Assembly: GCA_016282915.1 (NCBI GenBank)
Contig: JAEELW010000041.1
Span: 1-37,269, forward strand
DNA from: Lachnospiraceae bacterium
Lineage (GTDB): Bacteria > Bacillota > Clostridia > Lachnospirales > Lachnospiraceae
Direction: 5' to 3'
DNA: 37,269 nt
The notes below the pieces were generated by a model, which did no database searches, had not been told where the DNA came from, and saw only the letters and a list, made by a program, of their open reading frames with translations. Both the position numbers and the translations under genes were made by a program. Positions 1 through 9,926 of this stretch are shown one piece after another; position 1 is the first letter of the stretch; the number at the start of each line of letters is the position of its first letter.

Positions 1-1
1 G

Positions 2-2764
2 GATGTGAATTATTTTTTCCATGTGGGCGGTACCACGGCGAATCTCGAAAAAACGGATTACAAGAGCCAAAAAGAGAGAGCGCGCTATTATAAGAAAATG
101 GATGAGCAGATGGATACTGTTTTTGAAGGCATGCTGCTCATGTATCTGGAACTGGAAGAGCATAAAAACGATCCGGAAGTCCCCTATGAAAAGACCGTGA
201 TCAGCGCCGGGGAACAGAGCGAACGTATAGAAGCGAGAAAGCTGGAGAAGACCAAAAAGGAAAGAGACCTTATACGGAAGGAGATCGAAGCCGAAGAGCA
301 GAAGAAGCGGGAAGAAAAAGAAGCCCTCCGCAAGGCCGAGAAGGAAAAGCGGGAGCAACAGAAAAAGGAGCAGGAAGAGAAAGAAAAGGCCGGGGCAGAA
401 GCCGAAGAAAAGACAACGGCAAAGAAGAGTTCAAAGACAAAGAAGAAAGCAAAGATGAAGGCGCTGCCTAATGCGGCGAAGAAGATAAGGAATGAAAGCT
501 CGAAAGTGGCTTTGCAGAATGAAACGCTGCTCAAAGAGGGCGCAACATTATTTGCTTCCAGGCAGACCCAGCTGGCAAAGGATATCGTGAAGAAGAATCT
601 TCAGATCCAATATGATGAAAAGCGTACGGTGCGCGAAAGAAGGCGCAACGCGAAGAACCTTACCCTGGCTGTGGATCAGGTGACGGATCAGAAGATCAAG
701 CTTCGCAGATCAGTTCCGCTGGATCTTAAGAAAAAGATGGATCATCTGACCTTTACCAGATTATCCGATTTTGCTTTCATGTATGGCGGACAGGCCGAGC
801 TGGAAAAGCTGGTGAAAACTGCAGGAGAAGCAAAGGATAGAAAAAAGGAACTCGGGAAATATATCGCCGGGGGTCCCGAGCAGAAGAAAAACGATTATGC
901 CATACTGGATACTTTGACGGCAGAGCTTTTAAAGATGGATCTGCAGGCTTATGACGTGAGTTCGGACGAAGCCATATCCAGAAATGCCGTTCTGCTGGAA
1001 AAGATGGCCCGGGGTGTGGAAAGCTACCAGAAGCTGGTGCAGGAACTGGGGGGGAGTGATTATTTCGAATATCTGAAGGAGAAAAAGATCGACGGCCTGA
1101 AGGAGGATCTGTCCCAGACCGTGCTGGCACAGCTGGACCGGCTTTCTTCCATCGCGAAGTATTACCGTCTGCGCAAGCTGGCCATCGAGGATGATAACTA
1201 TATCGAGGGAAGGACGAAGGAGGATACCTTCGAAGCGGACCGGCAGAAAAAGATCGAGACCCTGTCTCAGGAACAGAGCATGCTCTTTACCGATGTCTTC
1301 AGGGATAAGCGGAAATATAACAGCGTAGATCTGAATACGATCACTATGGAAGAGCAGGAGATCCACAGATTGGAAGAGGAGCGTTTCCATGTGGCTCCGA
1401 AGTGGATGTATGATGCCTTTTCCATGACAAAGTTAAAAGAAAAGAATGAGGATCCGACCCCTGTTTTCGGCGCGGTTCTTGGCAGAGCGAATGATGAGCT
1501 CTACTCATACCAGAAGACCGTGATCAATAAGAAAGAAAACAAAGAGATGAGAAAGGTCCTTTATGAGGTCAGAGACCGGCTTGAAAAGAAGGTATTCGGC
1601 GGCTCTCCGAAGTTTATGGGAGGGAAGGATAAGTATCTTGAGAGTATTGATATCTCCGATAGCTGGGACCGTATGCTGCCCCAGCTGATCAATGTGCTGA
1701 GTTACCGGCGTACTCCCGAAGAGATGCGTGAGATGATGGAGCTTCTTACGATACAGTCAACCCCCGAATGGAAGGAGATCAAAAAGGATCCCGAGGCCGT
1801 GGCCTATTATGAAAGCGCCTTCAAGGAGATGGCCATGCGGGAGATCGCATCGGTATATGCAGTGATGAAGCGTGTCGCAAACTCCATGGCTTTAAAGATC
1901 CTGGTCATGCATCCGGCGGATCTGTCCATGCAGATGACGGTGGAGATCAAGTCGCAGCTGATGGGAGCTATCGTGGCTTCCAACATAGACTGCGGCAAGG
2001 TAAGCCGTGAAGCGGTGCAAAAGCTCTTTGCGGAGAACAATCAGGATCAACGGCATCTCTTCGACTACGAGGACTTTCTGGAGACAAACTCGCTGACAGC
2101 GAGCACCACCTTTAAGACACAGAACAACGGTGAGTTGCTGAAACAGCTGATCCATAACCCTGTGACTTTTGAAGAAGAATTTAATACGAAAATGAGTTAT
2201 GAAGAGCTGGAAAAGATGATGTTTGGACAGAAGGATACGTTAAAGGCCGGAGGACAGGAGCGTGAAAAGAAGGTGGAGGAGCTGAAAAAAAGAAAGGCTA
2301 CGGATCCCATGGCGGCGGAGGAACTGAATTGGACGAAAGGCGTGAGCTCTGAGTACTTCTTCCTTATGCAGCATCCGGAAGTCTTCAGCATGAAAAACTT
2401 CCTGGCCCGGACACCGGAGGGAGAATATATCTTTGGAAAGGAGTTCCAGCTGAACGGAAGGATCCTTCTGTCACCGGAAAATGCGGTGGGCTTGAAGAAC
2501 ATACTGGATAAGGGAAAGGTAAAGCCGCTGAATGAGAAGGAACTCAAGGCTTATGAGCAGTCCCTTAAGGATCGTAATATGCCAAAGTATATCATGGAAG
2601 AGGATCCTTATGGTATCGGCCTGTACCGGAACCATATGGATGGCCTGGTGAAAAAGGATAAAAACGGAAACGCGATCTACCGGAACGGAAAGCTGCAGAT
2701 GAAAAATCTGATCACGATGCAGGAGATCGATCCCGTAACGGGAAAGCTGAAAGAAGAAAAATAG
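2..2764 (+). CDS. C-terminal part of a large K/E-rich coiled-coil protein (5' end outside window)
   Basis: The reading frame is open at the left edge (codon GAT at 2-4) and runs 921 codons to a TAG stop. The first possible start in the window is a GTG at 5, but no ribosome binding site can be judged and the sequence reads like the inside of a protein, so I treat it as 5'-truncated. About residues 75-155 (counted from the GTG) form an extremely charged coiled coil or single alpha helix (many KKE, EEK, KREEK blocks). The rest looks helical and soluble. I see no signal peptide, membrane segment or catalytic motif. Only 31 bases and a GGAGGG ribosome binding site separate it from the next giant gene, which suggests one operon. 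I do not recognise the family. The join of a 'GG...LE' segment to a charged coil resembles the right end of the giant gene at 27170, so it could be the tail of a paralogue, but this is weak. Confidence 0.85.
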   Translation, partial: DVNYFFHVGGTTANLEKTDYKSQKERARYYKKMDEQMDTVFEGMLLMYLELEEHKNDPEVPYEKTVISAGEQSERIEARKLEKTKKERDLIRKEIEAEEQKKREEKEALRKAEKEKREQQKKEQEEKEKAGAEAEEKTTAKKSSKTKKKAKMKALPNAAKKIRNESSKVALQNETLLKEGATLFASRQTQLAKDIVKKNLQIQYDEKRTVRERRRNAKNLTLAVDQVTDQKIKLRRSVPLDLKKKMDHLTFTRLSDFAFMYGGQAELEKLVKTAGEAKDRKKELGKYIAGGPEQKKNDYAILDTLTAELLKMDLQAYDVSSDEAISRNAVLLEKMARGVESYQKLVQELGGSDYFEYLKEKKIDGLKEDLSQTVLAQLDRLSSIAKYYRLRKLAIEDDNYIEGRTKEDTFEADRQKKIETLSQEQSMLFTDVFRDKRKYNSVDLNTITMEEQEIHRLEEERFHVAPKWMYDAFSMTKLKEKNEDPTPVFGAVLGRANDELYSYQKTVINKKENKEMRKVLYEVRDRLEKKVFGGSPKFMGGKDKYLESIDISDSWDRMLPQLINVLSYRRTPEEMREMMELLTIQSTPEWKEIKKDPEAVAYYESAFKEMAMREIASVYAVMKRVANSMALKILVMHPADLSMQMTVEIKSQLMGAIVASNIDCGKVSREAVQKLFAENNQDQRHLFDYEDFLETNSLTASTTFKTQNNGELLKQLIHNPVTFEEEFNTKMSYEELEKMMFGQKDTLKAGGQEREKKVEELKKRKATDPMAAEELNWTKGVSSEYFFLMQHPEVFSMKNFLARTPEGEYIFGKEFQLNGRILLSPENAVGLKNILDKGKVKPLNEKELKAYEQSLKDRNMPKYIMEEDPYGIGLYRNHMDGLVKKDKNGNAIYRNGKLQMKNLITMQEIDPVTGKLKEEK

Positions 2765-2795
2765 GTTTTGTACCTGTTGACTGCGGAGGGAAAAA

Positions 2796-5700
2796 ATGAA
2801 GGAAGCGGATGAGGTCCTCAAAAAGAGTCTCAAAACGGAGCAAAGGCTGATCAGCGAAAGGGAGCCTGAGTATTCACCGAATATCCTCGATACCGGGGAA
2901 AAGCTGCTCATGTCCCGGACACAGATACAGGGGGATAAGCAGGAAGTTATAAGGGAAAAGCAGCCGGCTTCTTATCCGGCCGTCAACGATAATGAGACAG
3001 CTGCAAAAAAAGAGACGGACATACGCCGGAATATCGATAAATATGTCCGGAGGATCGTAAACGACCGTAACCGTATGTCCGGCTACCGTAAGGTGGTCAA
3101 AGCGGCACAGCTGTACCTAGATGCGGAAAAGAAGGCAGAAAGAGCCGTGGCGCTGAAAGCCTTGCTTGAGAGCGCAAAGATCTATCTGGCGGAAGGGAGC
3201 AACAAGTCATATGGCGTGGCCCGCAAAGACCTCTGCAGGGACCTGATGGAGGTCATCGGGGAATACGAAACGGTACATAACGAAAAACACGGATCACCCG
3301 CCCTTCTGTCCGGTGCGGAATACCTGATCAGCGGAGGCGAGTTGAGTGATGAACTGGTGGATCAGGAGATCCGTATTGCTTACGCGCAGATCAAAGGAAA
3401 CAAAAAATTCTTAAGCATGAGTGAGAGCAAGCGCAGGGAGGCCTTCCGTCGAAAGATCGCCGAAATGCGCCTGGCACGGCAGCTTCGTGGGGAGATCGAC
3501 AGCCTTGATGAACAGAAGACCCGTGAACTGAACGACCTTGTGTCCGGAGATCATATTGATGATACGGCAACCGCTGCGCCGGGGTACGCCGGGGCGGTGA
3601 AAGGCTGCGTAAAGAACTTTATGAGTTTTTACCAGGCTCCTCAGAACATCATCGAGGAACAGAACATTTCTGCCGGAGATATGCCTTTAGAGCTATTGCG
3701 TGCGTTGATGTCCGGGGACGATACGAAGGAACTGAACCTGAATAAGGGAAAAGTACTGGAAACCATGTTGTACCAGATCCTGTCCTGGGATCTGAATGAA
3801 TTCGCATTTTCAAAACCCGAGGATTTTTTAAAAAAGAAAAAGGAAGGAAAGTTTAAGGAGCTTTACGGGAAGCTTCAGTTTGCTTCGAATGCGGGATCCC
3901 TTCTGGATGAACTGGAGCGCATAGGGGAGAAGAAGGTCTATCAGACCGCCATTACAGATAAACAGTTTAAGGAACTGCGCAGCCGCATCAGCCTTCTTAC
4001 CTCCGTTGAGAAGGAGTACAGTACGCGGCTTGAACTGATGAGCAGCCCTTATTATGCCCTTCTTCTGCAGGAAGATATCAGCGATCTTGATACGAAAGAG
4101 CGGAACCTGATCACGGGAGCGGATGAGGAAAAGAACGATACTTATGAGGAAAGCTACAGACGTATCCTTAAGTTGCGGAAACAGAACGGCGCCGCCGACG
4201 GAGCCTATACCCGCGGGGCGGATATGGCCAAGCTTAAAAAAGCACACGATAAAAAGTTCGCGATCCGCGGGGATTACCGGGACCGGGAGGGGGATCTGCT
4301 TCTGAAAGCGGAATCCGAGCGCATCATGATGAGCCGGCTTAAGGGACAGAAAGATGCGCTGGAGGAAGAAAAGCGGAAGATCGAAGAGAAACGTCTGGCG
4401 GACGAACGACAGAGACTTGAAGAAGAGCAGCGGAAGATACGCGAGGCGGAAGATCTTAAGAAACGGCAGGAAGAAGAACGTAAGCAACGCGAGGCGGAGG
4501 AGCTTAGGAAACGGCAGGAAGAAGAACAAAAGCAACGTGAGGAAGCCGAGCGAAAGAAGAAAGAGGAAGAAGAGCTTCGGAAGCTGGATCAGGAGGCAAG
4601 GAAGAAACGGGAAGAAGAACTGCGGAAGCAGCGGGAAGAGGAACAGAAGAGGCAGGAAGAAGAAAGAAAGCGCCGGGAAGAGGAAGAGCGGATACAGAGG
4701 GCAAAGGATGAGATCAAGGCCCTGAACGAGCGCTATGAAGCCCTGAAAGACGAAAAGGCGACGGATGAGGAAGCGGCAAAAGTCCGGGAGGACATCAAGG
4801 CGCAGCTGCTCAAACTGAGCGGCGAAGATGCGGAGACTATCGAATTTATCCCCACGGAGCTTTTGAATAAGCTGCTGGCGGATCATATCGGATCTGCCGG
4901 AACGACACAGATCGGGGATAAGCTTTCGGAGGCCATCGATCAGCTGCTGGATAAATTTGATGAAAGTTACGAGATCATAAGGAAACCTGTCCGTGAGCTG
5001 AAGAAGAAGAAGGAGCTGAATGCGGCGGAGCGTCAGTGCCTGTATGAGTATTGTTTAGACAACTTATATTATAATTCGGATTCCGAGGACTGGAAATACG
5101 ATTCTCTGAAGGAGATGCCGGCAGAAAAGCTGATCCCGCTGGCCCTTCATCTGTCCGACTATGATGAATCGAGCCCTGTGGCAAATAAGGTGGACCGCTG
5201 GAGCGACCTTTCCGAAGAGAATGTGAAAAAGCACAGACAAGCGGCGGGCGCCTTCATGGCGGAGCTTTCGGGAGAGAAGGCTGCGCTCTTTACGCTGCTT
5301 CCTTTATCGGAACTCTCGGCGCTGACCCTGGATACGGCCAACAGCCTGATGCATCCGGAAGAGCTTCAGAAAAAGCTGGATAAGTATGTGAGCCGGGCGA
5401 AACAGGTGAAGGATCGTATGGACCGGGCAAAGGCAGCAGCGGAGTCCGGTGAGAAAGACGCCATGTTTGCCATGATCGGGGAGCTAACCGGAGCGGATAC
5501 GGCTCTGATCGCGGACATCCCGGCCGACAGGCTTCAGGAGATCCTTAAGGATCTGGGAGAGATGGCAGCAATGGACAGCGCCAGCCTGGAGAGCGAGTGT
5601 AAAGAAAGGGCCGAACTGGTCCGGAAAGACTTTACGGAGGAGAAGCTGCAGGAGAACTTCTTTAAGTACAAGGGAGAAGTGGATAAGCTTGAGGAGGACG

Positions 5701-8700
5701 AAAAAGCACCCGTTGCCCGCAGCGGCAAGAGGGACTATGCCGTGCTGTATCTGAAAAAGATGCTTTCCGTCGGCGAAAAAGAGCTGGAAAACTATGATAC
5801 GGACCGGCTCTATACCATGGCTAAGGATTTCTCCCTGATCAGGCGGCTGACACAGTGGAACGATCCCGAATACGAAGAGGATCTGAAACGCAGCATCAAC
5901 GAGCTTTACGGCCTGGATATCCCCCAGGAGATGAAGGATAAGATGGGGGAGCTGCTTAATATCAAAGTGGAGAAGGCGGCCATCCCTGAGCAGACATATG
6001 AAGAACTGAAGGGCGTAAAGGCGGATCAGGAGTATAAAAAGAATACGGAGCTCTTCCGGGAAAGAAAGCTGGGAGAGCCGGTCTTTGACGAAAAACTGAA
6101 GATGAAAGAGCAGAGCGTCGAGTACCGGAAGCATCTCGAAGCCCTGAAGGAAAGCACAAAGAGCAAAAAGAAAAAGGATGCTCCCAAAACAAAGGCAGCT
6201 GCGGCAGCCTGGAGCAAAGAGTCCGTAAGCGTTCTTAACTTTGCAGGTGATGCTGTGGAATGCCTGATGCCCGGTACCGCCGGGCAGGATAAGGCTGTGG
6301 CGCTTCAGAAGCTGTTCATGAAAAACACGAAGCTTTTAAAGGCATTCAGTGAGGCAAAGCTTAAAAAGAAAAGCGGAGATCCCTTTACGGAGATCCTGAA
6401 AAATATCAGCAATGAGCAGAGAAAGATCTTTGATGAACTGCGTATCGTCGTAAATGAGCTGGTCTCCACCTGTGAAAAAAGCGCCATGTCCATGGAGAGA
6501 TTTTTAGCCTCCGACCGGATGACGGCTTTCTGTTCCGAAGCGGCAGGAAAGCTGGAAGGGGCAGTGGCGGCCCTGGAAGCCGAAGTAGTGGAAAAGATGG
6601 AGCCCGTCACCACCAATATCTTTGACCAGGTGGAGGGCATGGGCATGATCCCGCTGGTGGATGACCTGGACAATGCCGATGCCACAAAGGAAGAGAAAAG
6701 GAGAGAGGGAGTCCGGAAGCTGGATTACATGCAGAACGAGCTTCTCTATGACCGGGAACGGGGACAGGGCAAGTTCATGGAGCTGCTCACCTCCGGATAT
6801 TTTAAGAACGCTTCCCCCCAGAACCGCCGCTTCATGCTTTCCTATATCGTTAAGGATATGCAGAAAAAAACGGAGGGCGGGACCGACGCGGAGTTGGGAG
6901 GCCATTATTTTGCTTCCGCCATGAAGGGAGCGGGGCCGCTGATGCAGAAGATGATCCAGGGTCTGCCCGAGCGTATGGTGGTGCCGGAGATGCGGGAGGC
7001 CGTTATGGTGGTCAAATCCAATCTGCGGCCCATTGATGCGGAATACAAACAGCAGGTCTTTGAACGCATGAAAAAAGACTCCAAGGGAAAGATCATTGAG
7101 ATCAACGAGCTTCAGTCCCTGGGGGCGGCTTCCGTGGCGGAGACTTTTCTATGTGAGGTGGTTAGGAAGAACGAGCAGCCTGTGAAGGTGGTCATAAAGA
7201 TCAAGCGTCCCGATGCCATGCAGCGCATGCAGGATGAGCTTTCCTTTATCCGGAAATGCTCCAGGGATGCGGATTTTTCCTATGAAGAGCAGGAGTATCT
7301 GGCGGATCCGCAGAAGTTTGAACAGGAATACGCAACGAAACATGATCTGAAGGATCAGAAGGAGAAGAAGCGCTACAATGAGCTCGTAAACAGCGCGAAG
7401 AAGAAAGACTTAAGCATCGGCGTGACCGAGTCCGGTTTCCTGGCGCAGTTTTCTGCCATCGAAAAAGAGTTTGATTTCAAAAACGAGTTGGCCAATGCCA
7501 AGCGCGGCGAGAAAAACTATATCTCGAACAAACGTCATGTAAATACCGTAAAGATCGATGACAGCTTTAAGGCGGATGCGGATTATATCGTTATGAACCT
7601 TGCCGAAGGACAGACACTGGATACCTATATACGCAACACCCGTGATTTTGTGGAGGACACCATGTCCGTCTATAAGAACGAGGACACGGCATCCAAAGAA
7701 AAATATGTGTTGAATGCTTATAATGTATCCACCTATATCCTGAACAGACAGGCGCTGGTAAGGAAGCTGAACGAAGCGAAGGAAAGGCAGAATTATGTTT
7801 CCGATCTGGCATACCAGTGGATCAAGATGGCGATCTTCGGCAGCAGCACCCTGTCCGTAAACGGCGAGAATTTCCATCACGGGGATCTGCATTCCGGCAA
7901 TATCATGATCAGCGATAAGGGAACAACGGTGCTGGATTACGGTAACGCCACGGTCCTGGTGGATTCCAAGGTCACCCAGATCCTGGGGATGATGACGGCG
8001 GTAGCGGCGAACCGTACGGACTTTTTTGTGGATGCCTTTGATGAACTCTTAGGCATTGCGGAAGCGGAGGATGAAAAGCTGGAAGGCAAGCCCGGCTATG
8101 TGGGTTATTCCCGTATGTCGCTGGCCCAGAAAAGGGAATACGAAAAGAAGTTAAAGGAGATCTTTGCCCTGGGCAGCCAGAAGGATGCCGGCAAAAAGAT
8201 CCTTCTGTCCCTTTCCATCGCACAGGAGATGGGACTGAAACTCCCCCGGGAGATACAGAACTTTTCCCAGTGCCAGCAACGCCTGGAAAACAGTGTGCTG
8301 GAGATCAAGGATACCGCGGTGGAGATCGCAAAGACCCTTCAAAATATGGAACGCATAACGGTGGATCCGAAGTTTAAGAATGTACCGGATCCCGTCATGC
8401 TGCTGCAGGGCATGCTGGGTGTGAAAAATGAGAAGGGGGAATACGTTTACAACAAAAGTTCCGCGTACTCCAAAGTACTGTCCCAGTTTGCCGTGGATTC
8501 GGCGGACAGGATCCTGGAAAGCGCAGGGAAGCTGGATGGTTCCGAGGAAGAGACCGGGAAATTTGCCCGCAGTTTCCTTCCCGGATATCCCGGGATCAAA
8601 ACGGATTCCATTTTTAATAACAGGGCGGAATTTGCGAAGATCAAAGAGGATTTTTACAAGGTCAGAAGTTATATCGACAAAGGGGAAGCGGTTCCCGAAG

Positions 8701-9926
8701 AGCTGACGAAGGCTATGGAGAGTGCCAAGCAGAAGCTTTCCATGGATATGCTCAATTCGGAGATCCTGACCGCGAGAAATGAAGATGGCGCCTATACCGG
8801 CTATGCAAACGAAGCGCTGACCGAACACGGAGGCTATGATGTGGAGGCTTTTGAGCAGCTGGAGTATATGATCGAAGACTTTGGACCCAAGCTCCTTAAT
8901 GCCTCGGAGGCCATGGATGATTACCTGGCAACTCTTAAGAAGGGCGGGAAGGAAAAAGATCTTGAAGCGAAAAAAGAGGCCTTCCTGGCTGCGGCCAGGA
9001 CTATGGAAGTGGCCAATGTGATCACCAGCCCGGCCATGAAGCAGCTTAAGAAAAATGTGACGGGCTTTTCTACCCGGGAGGAAGAGTCTGAGCTGGAAGC
9101 CCAGCTGTCCAATGTGGTCGCGGCTTCCTTCGGAAAGATCGGTCCTTTCTTCCAGGACTTTAAGAGAAAAAAGAAACATCTGGAATCGGTGCAGGATGCC
9201 AAAGATCCCGAGACCCTTAAAAAGGCACGGAAGGAATATGACAAGGCACTGGAAGATTTCCTTATCGCCTACGGAAACTGCGCGGTCACGACGCTGAATG
9301 AACATATGAAATGCCTGGCGGAAAGCAATGTGGATCCGAAGCTTTATGAGGACAATGATTATCTTCCCGATTTTGTGACGGAGATGGGGAACTGTCTGAG
9401 CAATCATTATGTCCGTGCCGGCGGAAAACTGGGACTGAAGTATAAGGACGAGATCGCCCGCTTAAAGAGGGAAGCCGAAGATCAGGAACGCAAGGAAAAG
9501 GGCATCGAAAAGACACAGGAGCAGATCATAGCGGATAAGAAAGCGGATGAGGAATACCGGACGAACCGTAAGAATTATGTGGCCAAGCGTGAGGCGGAAC
9601 TGAACAGACTGGAGACGGCTTATCAGGAGAAGCAGAAGGCAAAGGCGGAACGTAAGAAGAAGAGGGAAGAAGAGCAGCTCAAAGCCCTTGCGAACCAGAA
9701 GAGCGCCGTCGAAAAGGAAGCAGTGGCAAAGCAGAAGGATGCCGATAAGTATACGGAAAAGATCGCGAAGCTTAAGGAGAAGCAGAAAAAGAAGGGCGGA
9801 GCGAAGATCGAAGCCGAGATCAAAGAGGCTATCCGGAAGGAGACGAATGCCAAGGCTGAGGTTGAAAGGCTGAATAAAGAAGCGGACAGGATCGGGAAAC
9901 TGATCGAAGAGAAAAAGAAGAAGTGA
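2796..9926 (+). CDS. 2376-aa coiled-coil protein with divergent ABC1/AarF/UbiB-type kinase domain
   Basis: The ATG is preceded by GGAGGG at 2785-2790. Residues 1-515 are helical. About 518-665 is an almost pure E/K/R/Q single alpha helix. About 1370-1780 is an ABC1 (AarF/UbiB) protein-kinase-like domain: GAGPLMQKMIQGLPE at 1378-1392 occupies the place of the family's KxGQ segment, LGAASVAETF (from 1442) is the Ala-rich nucleotide loop, K1468 in VVIKIKRP is the ATP lysine, HHGDLHSGN at 1694-1702 gives catalytic D1697 and metal ligand N1702, and LDYGNA gives D1714 (DFG equivalent). The C-terminus (about 2250-2376) is again a K/E coil. Classical UbiB proteins are about 500-550 residues, act in quinone biosynthesis and usually have C-terminal membrane helices. 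This protein is over four times longer and shows none, so a quinone role is unlikely. The residues needed for ATP binding and phosphotransfer are kept, so I infer an active kinase or ATPase with unknown target. It overlaps the GNAT gene by 4 bases (GTGA). Confidence 0.93.
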   Translation: MKEADEVLKKSLKTEQRLISEREPEYSPNILDTGEKLLMSRTQIQGDKQEVIREKQPASYPAVNDNETAAKKETDIRRNIDKYVRRIVNDRNRMSGYRKVVKAAQLYLDAEKKAERAVALKALLESAKIYLAEGSNKSYGVARKDLCRDLMEVIGEYETVHNEKHGSPALLSGAEYLISGGELSDELVDQEIRIAYAQIKGNKKFLSMSESKRREAFRRKIAEMRLARQLRGEIDSLDEQKTRELNDLVSGDHIDDTATAAPGYAGAVKGCVKNFMSFYQAPQNIIEEQNISAGDMPLELLRALMSGDDTKELNLNKGKVLETMLYQILSWDLNEFAFSKPEDFLKKKKEGKFKELYGKLQFASNAGSLLDELERIGEKKVYQTAITDKQFKELRSRISLLTSVEKEYSTRLELMSSPYYALLLQEDISDLDTKERNLITGADEEKNDTYEESYRRILKLRKQNGAADGAYTRGADMAKLKKAHDKKFAIRGDYRDREGDLLLKAESERIMMSRLKGQKDALEEEKRKIEEKRLADERQRLEEEQRKIREAEDLKKRQEEERKQREAEELRKRQEEEQKQREEAERKKKEEEELRKLDQEARKKREEELRKQREEEQKRQEEERKRREEEERIQRAKDEIKALNERYEALKDEKATDEEAAKVREDIKAQLLKLSGEDAETIEFIPTELLNKLLADHIGSAGTTQIGDKLSEAIDQLLDKFDESYEIIRKPVRELKKKKELNAAERQCLYEYCLDNLYYNSDSEDWKYDSLKEMPAEKLIPLALHLSDYDESSPVANKVDRWSDLSEENVKKHRQAAGAFMAELSGEKAALFTLLPLSELSALTLDTANSLMHPEELQKKLDKYVSRAKQVKDRMDRAKAAAESGEKDAMFAMIGELTGADTALIADIPADRLQEILKDLGEMAAMDSASLESECKERAELVRKDFTEEKLQENFFKYKGEVDKLEEDEKAPVARSGKRDYAVLYLKKMLSVGEKELENYDTDRLYTMAKDFSLIRRLTQWNDPEYEEDLKRSINELYGLDIPQEMKDKMGELLNIKVEKAAIPEQTYEELKGVKADQEYKKNTELFRERKLGEPVFDEKLKMKEQSVEYRKHLEALKESTKSKKKKDAPKTKAAAAAWSKESVSVLNFAGDAVECLMPGTAGQDKAVALQKLFMKNTKLLKAFSEAKLKKKSGDPFTEILKNISNEQRKIFDELRIVVNELVSTCEKSAMSMERFLASDRMTAFCSEAAGKLEGAVAALEAEVVEKMEPVTTNIFDQVEGMGMIPLVDDLDNADATKEEKRREGVRKLDYMQNELLYDRERGQGKFMELLTSGYFKNASPQNRRFMLSYIVKDMQKKTEGGTDAELGGHYFASAMKGAGPLMQKMIQGLPERMVVPEMREAVMVVKSNLRPIDAEYKQQVFERMKKDSKGKIIEINELQSLGAASVAETFLCEVVRKNEQPVKVVIKIKRPDAMQRMQDELSFIRKCSRDADFSYEEQEYLADPQKFEQEYATKHDLKDQKEKKRYNELVNSAKKKDLSIGVTESGFLAQFSAIEKEFDFKNELANAKRGEKNYISNKRHVNTVKIDDSFKADADYIVMNLAEGQTLDTYIRNTRDFVEDTMSVYKNEDTASKEKYVLNAYNVSTYILNRQALVRKLNEAKERQNYVSDLAYQWIKMAIFGSSTLSVNGENFHHGDLHSGNIMISDKGTTVLDYGNATVLVDSKVTQILGMMTAVAANRTDFFVDAFDELLGIAEAEDEKLEGKPGYVGYSRMSLAQKREYEKKLKEIFALGSQKDAGKKILLSLSIAQEMGLKLPREIQNFSQCQQRLENSVLEIKDTAVEIAKTLQNMERITVDPKFKNVPDPVMLLQGMLGVKNEKGEYVYNKSSAYSKVLSQFAVDSADRILESAGKLDGSEEETGKFARSFLPGYPGIKTDSIFNNRAEFAKIKEDFYKVRSYIDKGEAVPEELTKAMESAKQKLSMDMLNSEILTARNEDGAYTGYANEALTEHGGYDVEAFEQLEYMIEDFGPKLLNASEAMDDYLATLKKGGKEKDLEAKKEAFLAAARTMEVANVITSPAMKQLKKNVTGFSTREEESELEAQLSNVVAASFGKIGPFFQDFKRKKKHLESVQDAKDPETLKKARKEYDKALEDFLIAYGNCAVTTLNEHMKCLAESNVDPKLYEDNDYLPDFVTEMGNCLSNHYVRAGGKLGLKYKDEIARLKREAEDQERKEKGIEKTQEQIIADKKADEEYRTNRKNYVAKREAELNRLETAYQEKQKAKAERKKKREEEQLKALANQKSAVEKEAVAKQKDADKYTEKIAKLKEKQKKKGGAKIEAEIKEAIRKETNAKAEVERLNKEADRIGKLIEEKKKK
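4443..4538 (+). repeat. Two 48-bp tandem repeats encoding a 16-residue single-alpha-helix unit
   Basis: Positions 4443-4490 and 4491-4538 are near-identical 48-base units, encoding EAEDLKKRQEEERKQR and EAEELRKRQEEEQKQR (residues 550-581 of the 2376-aa protein). Flanking sequence decays into the same charge pattern without clear DNA identity. The units keep frame and sit inside a long E/K/R/Q helix, so this is expansion of a rigid helical spacer, not a CRISPR array or mobile element. Confidence 0.85.

Noticed and set aside
4443-4538. CRISPR-like direct repeats
   Set aside because: The units are contiguous, have no spacers, keep the coding frame and encode a helix.
3828-4886. 352-codon minus-strand frame that looks hydrophobic and membrane-like
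   Set aside because: The Phe/Leu runs are simply the complement of the AAG/GAA-rich single-helix repeat on the + strand.
8151-9407. 418-codon minus-strand frame
   Set aside because: Antisense shadow of the 2376-aa kinase protein; low-complexity Leu/Phe/His composition and no recognisable motif.
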